This document shows positions 1 to 5,925 of a DNA stretch of 13,881 nucleotides, in pieces. Positions within the stretch are counted from its first letter, which is position 1, and each line of letters opens with the position of its first letter. The position numbers and the translations under genes are program-made. Below the pieces are notes generated by a model, which was given only the letters and a program-made list of their open reading frames with translations, was not told the origin of the DNA and did no database searches. This DNA is from Pseudomonadota bacterium. Lineage in GTDB: Bacteria; Myxococcota; Polyangia; Polyangiales; Polyangiaceae. The stretch covers positions 1-13,881 of the forward strand of contig JAEZYO010000857.1 in assembly GCA_023419055.1 (NCBI GenBank), read 5' to 3'.

Positions 1-461
1 CTGACCCGGCGATGGATCGCCGCGAGCACGTCGCGATAGTGCGGGCCGGGCATCAAGAGCACGCTGAGCAGCCCCTGGAGGCCGGGATAGTCCGGGTAGC
101 CCTCCGCCACGGCGACGAGCTCCGCGAGCGCGACGTCGCGCTTGCCGGATCTCAGCAACATTTCCCCGCGCACCTCGCGCGCCACCAGGTGCTCGGGGGA
201 CGCCGCGAGCACGGACTCGAGCAGCGCGAGCGCGCGCTCCCTGTCGCCGCCGACGAAGCGCGCGACCGCCTCGCAGATCCTGATTCCGGAGTCGTGCCGG
301 CGCTCGTCGTCCAGCGCGTCTGCGATGGCGACGGCGTGATCGTACCCGCGGAGCTCGAGGCTCTGACGCATCAACATCACGACGTCGCTCGCCGCGAGCC
401 CTCGCAGGGCGCGGCGGATCTCCGCAGCGGGCGGCACGAAGGAGTTCGGCTTCGACGTCAT
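1..461 (-). CDS. helical-repeat (TPR-like) protein, 3' end outside window
   Basis: The open frame begins at ATG 461 and has no stop before the left edge; 153 residues are visible. The N-terminus reads MTSKPNSFVPPAAEIRR. The rest is predicted helical, with a TPR-like spacing of small and aromatic residues: about 41-57 (DHAVAIADALDDERR), 58-89 (ICEAVARFVGGDRERALALLESVLAASP) and 92-122 (LVAREVRGEMLLRSGKRDVALAELVAVAEGYP). This pattern is seen directly; the TPR assignment is inference from A/G/Y/P positions. No signal peptide or membrane segment is visible, so it is probably a cytoplasmic protein-interaction protein. Its ATG overlaps the TGA of the AraC-family gene by 4 bp (ATGA), so the two are likely co-transcribed and coupled. 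No clear Shine-Dalgarno sequence precedes it. The function is unknown. A plus-strand frame over the same bases is lower quality and was judged a shadow. Confidence 0.75.
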   Translation of the reverse strand, partial: MTSKPNSFVPPAAEIRRALRGLAASDVVMLMRQSLELRGYDHAVAIADALDDERRHDSGIRICEAVARFVGGDRERALALLESVLAASPEHLVAREVRGEMLLRSGKRDVALAELVAVAEGYPDYPGLQGLLSVLLMPGPHYRDVLAAIHRRV

Positions 462-1282
462 GAGCTTCGAGTGTAGCCGTTGGTGAGGCGAAATTGGCGC
501 GGAGTCTGGCCGGTCCCGCGGCGGAAGGCCTGGGTGAAGGCGCTCTGAGACTGAAACCCCACGTCGAGCGCGATTTCGGAGAGGGAGCGCGACGGGGAGC
601 TCAGGAGCTCGATCGAGCGATGCAGCCGGGCCATGGCGAGGTAGTCCCGGAAGACGAGCCCGGTCTCTTCGAGGAAGCGACGCCTCAGCGTTCGCGGCGT
701 GGTGCCCGAGGCTCGAGCGGCGCCTTCGAGGTCGGCGACGGCGAGGTGTAGCTCGACCCAGCGCATCGCGAAGCGCAACGGCTCGGTTCGGCCGCGGGGC
801 AGCTCGTACGCTCGGGGACGGCGGGTGAGGTCACCGAGCACCACGAGGAGCGCGCGGAAGTAGTGATCCGCCGCGGAGTCGCGGCGCTTCCGCGAGGGCG
901 GCCAGCGCCTGGAGTACAGGACCATCTCGCGGAGCAAGGGGGTCACGTCGAACACCTGCAGGCGGTCGAGATCCGCGCTCGCGAAGGAGCGATCGAAATA
1001 GAGCGAGACGACGTCGGCGTGTCCCTGGTGAGCCGCGTGAGTGAGGCCCGCCGGGATCCAGGCCGCGCGCTGTGGCGGGAGCAGGAACTCGGCGTGCTCC
1101 GTCTCGAGCCGGGCCGTCCCCTGCATCGCGTAGAGCAGCTGGTGACGACGGTGCGAGTGCCAGCCGTACGCGCGTCGCGCGTCGTCCTGGAACGCGAAGG
1201 CGCGGCCTTGGGCGCGATCGAGCCCGAGCGCGAGCAGGCGCTTTTCGGTCTCGGTCGCGGAGAGTCGCTTGCTTTTCGCCAT
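458..1282 (-). CDS. AraC-family transcriptional regulator with N-terminal cupin-like domain
   Basis: The protein has 274 residues, the usual size for this family. The N-terminal half (about 25-100) looks like an AraC-type cupin sensor: YGWHSHRRHQLLYAMQGTA followed by a PPQRAAWIPAGLTHAAH segment. The C-terminal half (about 170-266) carries the two helix-turn-helix units: DLEGAARASGTTPRTLRRRF at about 184-203, then SLSEIALDVGFQSQSAFTQA at 233-252 and FRRGTGQTPRQFR, the classic AraC signature. It binds DNA and probably responds to a small molecule through the cupin. The frame stays open further upstream, but that part overlaps the divergent methyltransferase; the start at MAKSKRLS (ATG 1282) is chosen because the family match begins just after it. 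No good ribosome-binding site is visible. The gene is divergent from the methyltransferase at 1355 and may regulate it or itself; downstream it overlaps the helical-repeat gene. Confidence 0.93.
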   Translation of the reverse strand: MAKSKRLSATETEKRLLALGLDRAQGRAFAFQDDARRAYGWHSHRRHQLLYAMQGTARLETEHAEFLLPPQRAAWIPAGLTHAAHQGHADVVSLYFDRSFASADLDRLQVFDVTPLLREMVLYSRRWPPSRKRRDSAADHYFRALLVVLGDLTRRPRAYELPRGRTEPLRFAMRWVELHLAVADLEGAARASGTTPRTLRRRFLEETGLVFRDYLAMARLHRSIELLSSPSRSLSEIALDVGFQSQSAFTQAFRRGTGQTPRQFRLTNGYTRSS

Positions 1283-1354
1283 GGCCGTTGCGCGACAAAT
1301 ATTGTCCGTTTGGCGGGAGAAGTCCAAGCGCGCTTTGGGATAGTCCTTCGAGTC
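1283..1354. promoter_or_regulatory. divergent intergenic region with GACAA-N3-TTGTC inverted repeat
   Basis: These 72 bp separate the divergent AraC-family and methyltransferase genes and must hold both promoters, unless transcription starts inside coding DNA. A perfect inverted repeat, GACAA-ATA-TTGTC, lies at 1294-1306, in a locally AT-rich patch that stands out from the GC-rich surroundings. It sits 11 bp from the regulator's start codon. A dyad this close to a regulator start is a plausible operator or promoter element, but AraC proteins often bind direct repeats, so assignment to this regulator is inference. No confident -35/-10 pair was identified. Confidence 0.45.
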
Positions 1355-2119
1355 ATGAGCCACGCAGCGCGCATCCAGGAGCAATTCACTCGCCAATCGA
1401 GCACCTTCGCCGGGGTCCCGTCGCACTCGGCGGAAGAGTCGCTCACGCTCCTCGTCGAGGTGGCCCGCCCGCAGCCGAACGACCGCGTGCTCGACATCGC
1501 CTGTGGTCCCGGCATCGTCGCGACCGCCTTCGCACCCCACGCCGCGCACGTCACTGGGCTCGATGTGGTGCCCGCGATGATCGAGCGCGCCAGAGCCCGA
1601 GCCGCCGAACTAGGCGTCCCCAACGTGGCCTTCGAGATCGGGGACTCGAATGCTCTCCCGTACCCCGACGAGAGCTTCGACCTCGTGGTGACGCGCTACA
1701 GCTTCCACCACCTGACCGATCCCGTCACGACCCTGCGCGAGATCCGGCGTGCCTGCCGGCGCGGCGGCACCATCGTCGTCGCCGACGTCGCGCCGCCGAA
1801 GGAGAAAGGCGAAGCGTACGACGCTCTCGAGAAGATCCGCGACCCGTCGCACACGCACGCGCTCCCGGAGGCCGAGTTCGAGAGCGTGTTCGCCGAGGCA
1901 GGGCTCGCGATCGCGGAGCGCCGCCGCTATGGGCTGCCGATGCCGCTCGAGACCCAGCTTGCTGCATCGTTCCCGGAGCCGGGAGGCGCTGACCGCTTGC
2001 GGCAGCTGGTTCGAGCGGACGTGGGACGCGACGCCCTGGGAGTCTGCGCTCGCGTGGAAGACGGCGCGGTTCACCTCACGATCCCCATCCTGGTGCTTCG
2101 CAGCACTAGGCCGGCTTGA
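1355..2119 (+). CDS. class I SAM-dependent methyltransferase (UbiE/Methyltransf_11-like)
   Basis: The protein has 254 residues. SAM-binding motif I is VLDIACGPG at about 45-53, followed by the acidic residue ending beta-2 (VTGLDVVPAMIERAR, D70). Motif II/III features are FEIGDSNALPYPDESFDLVVTRYSFHHL at about 93-120, and RRACRRGGTIVVADVAPP follows. The N-terminal IQEQFTRQSSTFA segment is typical of the ubiquinone/menaquinone-type methyltransferase group. The substrate cannot be told from sequence; a small molecule is likely. ATG 1355 is chosen because it immediately precedes the conserved N-terminal motif; a longer upstream frame overlaps the AraC gene and is rejected. The ribosome-binding site is weak. 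It is divergent from the AraC-family regulator, a common arrangement for a target gene. Its last 14 bp overlap the end of the convergent second methyltransferase gene. Confidence 0.92.
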   Translation: MSHAARIQEQFTRQSSTFAGVPSHSAEESLTLLVEVARPQPNDRVLDIACGPGIVATAFAPHAAHVTGLDVVPAMIERARARAAELGVPNVAFEIGDSNALPYPDESFDLVVTRYSFHHLTDPVTTLREIRRACRRGGTIVVADVAPPKEKGEAYDALEKIRDPSHTHALPEAEFESVFAEAGLAIAERRRYGLPMPLETQLAASFPEPGGADRLRQLVRADVGRDALGVCARVEDGAVHLTIPILVLRSTRPA

Positions 2120-2882
2120 AGCCGCGCCGAAAGCCTGAGTGGAGCGTGAACGAACGCGCCCAGACCGGCGCGTCCGAGAGCGCGTGGATGCGCGCGCGAA
2201 AGGCGGCGAAGCGCTCGGGGTTCATGGCGGGCCCGATGAACGAAATCGAGCGCAAAATGGCCTCGAGCGTCTCGGCGCTGACCGCCGTGTCTTCGCGGAA
2301 GACGCGAGGCGGCTCGAGGCGCACCTCGAGCAGCGTGGTCAGTTGGACGATCGAGTCGCGGACGGCTCGTGGTCTGCGCGGCGCGGCCTCCTCCATCACG
2401 GATCTCACGGCGCGCATGTACGGCGTCGCTGCGAACTCGGACGTGACGATGACGAGCGCCGCCCCGGGCCGGAGGACGCGACCGAGCTCGGCCGCGACGA
2501 GCTCCTTGTCCATGAAGTGCAGCGCGTCCGCTATCAGCGCGACGTCGACGGACCGGTCTCCCAGCGGGAGGTTTTCCGCCGCGGCGTGGAGCGTGCGGAG
2601 CGGCAGGGCGCGCTCCTCGGCAGAGCGCTCGAGCTCGTCCAGCATGGCGCGCGCGGGATCGATCGCGAGCACGTCGAGCCCGAGCTCCGCGAGCGGCAGC
2701 GCAAAGTGCCCGATGCCGGCCCCCAGATCGGCGACGCCTCCACCCGCCGAGCGCGCGAGGTCTGCCACCGCCGTGACGAGCTCCGCCGGATACGCGGGCC
2801 GCGCCTTGTACGCGTCCGTCATCCGATTGAAGATCCAACCGGAGCTCTCTTCGAGGCGAACCTTCCGGCGTCCGACGCTCAT
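2106..2882 (-). CDS. class I SAM-dependent methyltransferase
   Basis: The protein has 258 residues. It shows the Rossmann-type SAM fold: an N-terminal NRMTDAYKARPAYPAELV segment (about 19-36), motif I VADLGAGIGHF at 50-60, the acidic end of beta-2 at VLAIDPARAM (D75), then AAENLPLGDRSVDVALIADALHFMD at about 101-125 and LGRVLRPGAALVIVTSEF at about 133-150. The C-terminal half (about 165-258) is less conserved and probably forms the substrate cap. The YKARPAYP pattern recalls methyltransferases annotated as trans-aconitate or generic Methyltransf_11/25 enzymes; the substrate is unknown. The start ATG 2882 lies 1 bp after the stop of the VOC gene, so translation is probably coupled. It is unrelated in detail to the plus-strand methyltransferase despite the shared fold, and their 3' ends overlap. 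Confidence 0.9.
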   Translation of the reverse strand: MSVGRRKVRLEESSGWIFNRMTDAYKARPAYPAELVTAVADLARSAGGGVADLGAGIGHFALPLAELGLDVLAIDPARAMLDELERSAEERALPLRTLHAAAENLPLGDRSVDVALIADALHFMDKELVAAELGRVLRPGAALVIVTSEFAATPYMRAVRSVMEEAAPRRPRAVRDSIVQLTTLLEVRLEPPRVFREDTAVSAETLEAILRSISFIGPAMNPERFAAFRARIHALSDAPVWARSFTLHSGFRRGFKPA

Positions 2883-2883
2883 C

Positions 2884-3273
2884 TCATTTCGCGGGGACGA
2901 GCCACTGCTGGAGCTCGATCAAGTTGCCCTCCGGATCGCGCAGGTAGGCGGCGCGGAGCCGCCCCCAGGCGTCGGCAGGCTCACGAACGATTTGGCCTCC
3001 GCGGGACCGCGTCATGGCGACGATGGCGTCCACGTCGTCCACCTTGAGCACCGCGAGAGCCCGATCCGCCGAGCCGACACCGAGCTCCGGGAACTCCTTG
3101 GCGAAGTGGTCCCGCGCCTGGAGGGCGATCGCCGCGCGCCCGCTGGGAAGGCTGAACTTCGCGTAGGGGCCTCCTTCGTCCGCGGGTTCGGGCGTAAGAC
3201 CGAGCACATCGCGATAAAAGCGAAAACAGAGCGGAAAGTCCGAGACGAGCAGACGAACCTGAGTGAGCTCCAA
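2884..3273 (-). CDS. VOC-family (glyoxalase/bleomycin-resistance fold) protein
   Basis: With a TTG start at 3273 the protein has 129 residues, the normal size for a single VOC domain. It opens with the family pattern (M)ELTQVRLLVSDFPLCFRFYRDVLG and ends with LRDPEGNLIELQQW; E120 in GNLIEL is the usual C-terminal metal ligand. The two beta-alpha-beta-beta-beta halves are visible at about 3-55 and 68-125, the second ending in the AAYLRDPEGN turn. Such proteins include glyoxalases, dioxygenases and antibiotic-binding proteins; the actual reaction cannot be assigned. The TTG start is preceded by GGCGAGG 5 bp upstream, and no ATG or GTG fits. The open frame reaches further upstream, but that part overlaps the preceding gene and has a low-complexity Ser/Arg composition. 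It is 19 bp after the small helical-protein gene and 1 bp before the methyltransferase. Confidence 0.85.
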   Translation of the reverse strand: MELTQVRLLVSDFPLCFRFYRDVLGLTPEPADEGGPYAKFSLPSGRAAIALQARDHFAKEFPELGVGSADRALAVLKVDDVDAIVAMTRSRGGQIVREPADAWGRLRAAYLRDPEGNLIELQQWLVPAK

Positions 3274-3292
3274 GGCGACCTCGCCTGGAGGC

Positions 3293-3712
3293 TTAATCGA
3301 TGCGGCGCTTCGGGGCCAGGCCGGGCTGCTCTGTCGGAGCGCCGACCTCCTTCGCCAAGCGCTGGACGAGACGCCGGAGCTTCGGATCGATCTCGAGCTT
3401 GTCTCGAACGACCGCGCGCACGTAGCCGAGGTCGTCCTCATGGAGGACCCCCTCGAGGGGCGCGACCGCTGCCGCTACCTTTGCGTCGAGGTATTCGCGA
3501 ATCGTGATCTCACCTCGCTTCAGCCGGTTCAAATCGTCGCTCGCGCCTTCGAGCGCCGGCCGCGGTCCAGGCCTGCGCTGTCGCGCCAGCACGCGCGAGA
3601 GGATTCGGCCGAGCTTCTCGAGCACGCGTCCGAGCGCTTCCTGGCTCAGCAGGGCGCGCAAGCGCTGGCCCGTACCACCGGCGCGCGGGCGAGGGTCTTC
3701 GATTTCGCTCAT
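3293..3712 (-). CDS. small charged helical protein of unknown function
   Basis: The protein has 139 residues, no signal peptide and no membrane segment, so it is probably cytoplasmic. It is rich in Arg, Leu and Glu. Two helical parts are separated by a Pro/Arg-rich hinge at about 46-54: residues 15-45 (QRLRALLSQEALGRVLEKLG and onward) and 58-124. The second part contains LKRGEITIREYLDAKVAAAV (64-83) and LGYVRAVVRDKLEIDPKLRR (95-114). The GEIT-x-x-EYLDA and VR-x-x-x-R-x-x-L-E-x-D-P spacing looks like a conserved domain, but I cannot name it. It starts 3 bp after the lipoprotein stop and is the last gene of the tightly packed Tad cluster. It may be a cytoplasmic adaptor or regulator of the Tad machine; that rests only on position. 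Confidence 0.75.
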   Translation of the reverse strand: MSEIEDPRPRAGGTGQRLRALLSQEALGRVLEKLGRILSRVLARQRRPGPRPALEGASDDLNRLKRGEITIREYLDAKVAAAVAPLEGVLHEDDLGYVRAVVRDKLEIDPKLRRLVQRLAKEVGAPTEQPGLAPKRRID

Positions 3713-3715
3713 GCC

Positions 3716-4411
3716 TCAGTCGATCCGGTAGGGGACGTGGCGTCGCGGCGGCGGCGGCGCGGCGGGGCGCGGCGGGGCGCGGCGAACCTTGGTCAACTCC
3801 GGCGCGAAGACGAGCACGCTGTCTCGACCGCTGAGCTCGAAGACGCGCTCGGGGTTTTGCGGCAGAAGGTCCGTCCTTTGGCTCGTGTTCAGACGCGCCG
3901 ACACGGTGCGCCTCGAGCGATCGACTTCGAGCAGAAGGTGAGCGTTGCCGTCGGCGTCGGTAGACGTCACGACCTTGCCGTCGATTTCAATCGGCAGTGT
4001 CGCTTCTGGAAGCGCGCGCACGACCAGCGCGACCTTGCGTGTCTGCCGCGTGCAGACTGCGTCCAGGGCGAGCGGTTGCGGCCTCGTCTGACCCATGCGC
4101 CGCGTTTGGGTCAGGCGCAGCGGGGGCAACCGCTCGGGAGGCGAATAACCCTCGGGACACTCGAGCGAGAGTCGCACCGTCTGGCCCTCGGTGCCGCGCA
4201 AGCGCACCGAGAGAGCTCCGGTGAGATCGGTCACGCCGAAGGGCTTGCCGTTCAGCGCGAACTTCGCGTTCGCAAGGGGGTCGGCGTCGTCGGTGGTCAC
4301 GCGCAGGGTCGCGTCGAAGCGCAGCTCTGCCGGTGCGGGAGGCTCCGCGCAGCTCGAGAGCAGCCCGAGGCCAATCGCGAGCAGGGAGGAGAGGGCGGAT
4401 CTAGGGCTCAT
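3716..4411 (-). CDS. periplasmic lipoprotein with two Ig-like (PEGA/CarboxypepD_reg-like) repeats
   Basis: The protein has 231 residues. A lipoprotein signal peptide is clear: MSPRSALSSLLAIGLGLLSS before lipobox Cys21 (LSSC), with Ala at +2, which by the enterobacterial rule would favour the outer membrane. Two beta-rich segments follow, about 34-87 and 127-178. Each has a hairpin with a T-D-x-x-G turn (GVTDLTGAL at 59-67 and STDADGNAHL at 150-159), the hallmark of carboxypeptidase-regulatory-like or PEGA-type Ig folds. The C-terminus is a basic Pro-rich tail (RRAPPRPAAPPPPRR), encoded by an imperfect GC-only repeat that includes two tandem copies of GGCGGGGCGC at 3761-3780. The start ATG 4411 overlaps the stop of the FHA-like protein (ATGA) and has a strong GGAGGT ribosome-binding site 6 bp away. 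It is probably a partner of the preceding membrane protein; the role is unknown. Confidence 0.85.
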   Translation of the reverse strand: MSPRSALSSLLAIGLGLLSSCAEPPAPAELRFDATLRVTTDDADPLANAKFALNGKPFGVTDLTGALSVRLRGTEGQTVRLSLECPEGYSPPERLPPLRLTQTRRMGQTRPQPLALDAVCTRQTRKVALVVRALPEATLPIEIDGKVVTSTDADGNAHLLLEVDRSRRTVSARLNTSQRTDLLPQNPERVFELSGRDSVLVFAPELTKVRRAPPRPAAPPPPRRHVPYRID

Positions 4412-5922
4412 TTTTGTACCTCCGGGCAGAAGGCTTTCGCCGTGCGGCTCGGTTTGCAGTCCGCGCTGCTCGCCTTCTCGAGCAGCGTGGCGATGGCTCG
4501 ATACACCTCCGGATCGGAGCCGCGCGCGGCGAGCGCCGAGTACCCTTGCGCGGCTTCCTGATAGCGCCCGGCGGTGAGATCAGCGACGGCGCGCGCGAGC
4601 ACGGGATCGTTGGGTTGGTCCCGAGCGCGGCGTCGCTCACCAGGGGTCGCGGGCGCCACTTTGGCGACGAACGGGCGTGGAAGAACGCCTCCGGAGCTCG
4701 CCGTGGTCGCCGGAGTGACCGGCGTGGCCGCGCTCGATTTCGGGGCTGCGCTCGATTTCGGGGCTGCGCTCGCCTTCCCGGGGGGCGCATCCGAGGTGAA
4801 GAGCAGGGCGGCGTTGGCCGCGCCGACGCCGACGAGCAACGCTGCGACGAGCGCGCTCGCCAGGACAGGAAGAGGCTTCGCCTTCGTCAAAAGGCCCAGG
4901 CGTGTCAGCCAGCCGAGCCGCTCGGTTTCCGGGACGGGCTTGGCAACCGGCTCAGGAATCGAGAGTGTGGCCGGCGCTGGCGCGCGAGCTCCGCTCTTTC
5001 CGGCATGCACGGTCTCGAACACGGTGGTCTGTGCGTCGAGGCTCATGGCGACCGGTACGCCCGTCGTGGCTGGTGCTCGTGCTTCCTCAGTGACGGTTCC
5101 AGCCGGCGCGAGGGGCGCCGGAGGGGGCGCGATGGACCCAGATGGGGCCGCAGCAGGCGGCGCGAAAGCTGCTGGAGACGCGGGAGCCGCCGCCTGCGTG
5201 CCTATTGCCAGCGTCCGCGAGAAGGTCTCGGGGCCGCTCGGCGGGCGCTCGATGACGAGCGTGTGCTCGAGCGGCTCGGAGACGCTCGGAGCCGCGTCTC
5301 GCGGCGGGGTCGAGGCCGGAATCGGCGTCGGAGGAGGGGTCGTCGGCGCCGGAGCTCGCGGGGGCACGGCCAACACCTCCGTCATGAAGAACTGGAACTG
5401 CTCGGTGTCGCGCGAAAAGTCGGGTTCGGGCGGGGCACCCACCGCAGTAACCTCCATCGTGCTGGTCGCGAGCGCCGGCGCGGGTGGGTGAAGGCCAGGG
5501 ACGGCGAAGCGGACGGTGGCGCTGTCGAGTGGCTGGTCGAGCTGGTACGCGCGCACGTGTTCCATCGTGGAGTGCGTCCGAGGCGGCTCGCTGTCGGGGC
5601 GCTCGGTGAGGACGCGCGCCTGCAGGGTGATGCCCTGGAACTCGAGCAGCGACGTCGCGCTCAAGCGCGCGCGCGCTCTGACCAGGGCCGCATTCAATCG
5701 GAGCTCGGTCCCGTACCCCGGGGTGACGTAGATCGCGTCCTGCTCTCGTTCTAGATGAAAGGCGACGGGCGACACGCCGTAGCGATCGACTCTGAGGTGC
5801 GCCTGCGGTGAGGAGCCGACGACGATGGCTCTATCGTCACGGCTGCCGAGCTCGACGTAGCGCCGTTCACCGTCGAGGCAGAGCTCGACGACGAGCGTAA
5901 GATCCGTGGAGAGTGACATCAT
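4408..5922 (-). CDS. FHA-like / long Pro-Ala linker / TM / TPR-like protein of the Tad cluster
   Basis: The protein has 504 residues. Residues about 8-105 resemble an FHA domain (AIVVGSSPQAHLRVD, then VSPVAFHLE, then GYGTELRLN), but the Gly-Arg that contacts phosphothreonine is Gly36-Ser37 and the Ser-Arg-x-His motif is broken, so phosphopeptide binding is doubtful. About 106-335 is a disordered linker rich in Pro, Ala and Thr with recurring Thr-hydrophobic motifs. One membrane helix lies at about 351-375 (LPVLASALVAALLVGVGAAN), preceded by basic residues, giving a cytoplasmic N-terminus. The periplasmic tail has SAAPKS repeats and a TPR-like helix pair at about 440-483. It ends with Cys489 and Cys499, which could pair. 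The start at the first of two Met codons has GGAGG 7 bp upstream. It follows the second cpaF by 3 bp and overlaps the lipoprotein gene. It is probably a scaffold linking motor and envelope. Confidence 0.85.
   Translation of the reverse strand: MMSLSTDLTLVVELCLDGERRYVELGSRDDRAIVVGSSPQAHLRVDRYGVSPVAFHLEREQDAIYVTPGYGTELRLNAALVRARARLSATSLLEFQGITLQARVLTERPDSEPPRTHSTMEHVRAYQLDQPLDSATVRFAVPGLHPPAPALATSTMEVTAVGAPPEPDFSRDTEQFQFFMTEVLAVPPRAPAPTTPPPTPIPASTPPRDAAPSVSEPLEHTLVIERPPSGPETFSRTLAIGTQAAAPASPAAFAPPAAAPSGSIAPPPAPLAPAGTVTEEARAPATTGVPVAMSLDAQTTVFETVHAGKSGARAPAPATLSIPEPVAKPVPETERLGWLTRLGLLTKAKPLPVLASALVAALLVGVGAANAALLFTSDAPPGKASAAPKSSAAPKSSAATPVTPATTASSGGVLPRPFVAKVAPATPGERRRARDQPNDPVLARAVADLTAGRYQEAAQGYSALAARGSDPEVYRAIATLLEKASSADCKPSRTAKAFCPEVQK
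4731..4766. repeat. two tandem 18-bp direct repeats inside the FHA-like gene
   Basis: The unit CGCTCGATTTCGGGGCTG occurs twice, at 4731-4748 and 4749-4766, with the first six bases of a third copy following at 4767-4772. On the coding strand it adds a six-residue SAAPKS repeat to the periplasmic Ala/Pro/Lys-rich stretch just after the membrane helix. The copies are identical, including synonymous positions, so the duplication is recent or still prone to slippage. It keeps the reading frame. Confidence 0.9.
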
Positions 5923-5925
5923 GGG

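Noticed and set aside
12..476. Plus-strand frame at the left edge
   Set aside because: The minus strand encodes a helical-repeat protein with sensible composition and an ATGA overlap with the AraC gene; the plus-strand product is Arg/His-rich and low quality.
1283..1549. Upstream extension of the AraC-family gene
   Set aside because: The extension overlaps the divergent methyltransferase coding region and lies outside the family match; ATG 1282 gives the normal length.
3740..3785. GC-only low-complexity repeat considered as a satellite or insertion
   Set aside because: It is in frame and encodes the Arg/Pro-rich tail of the lipoprotein; the repeats are short and imperfect.
3263..4561. Long plus-strand open frame opposite the lipoprotein and small helical protein genes
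   Set aside because: It is antisense to two genes with convincing signals (lipobox, ribosome-binding site, coupled starts); its product is Arg/Gln/Ala-rich with no recognisable fold. Long antisense frames are expected at this GC content.
4414..5754. Plus-strand frame of about 446 residues opposite the FHA-like long-linker gene
   Set aside because: The product is almost entirely Arg/Gly-rich, typical of a shadow of a Pro/Ala-rich coding strand.
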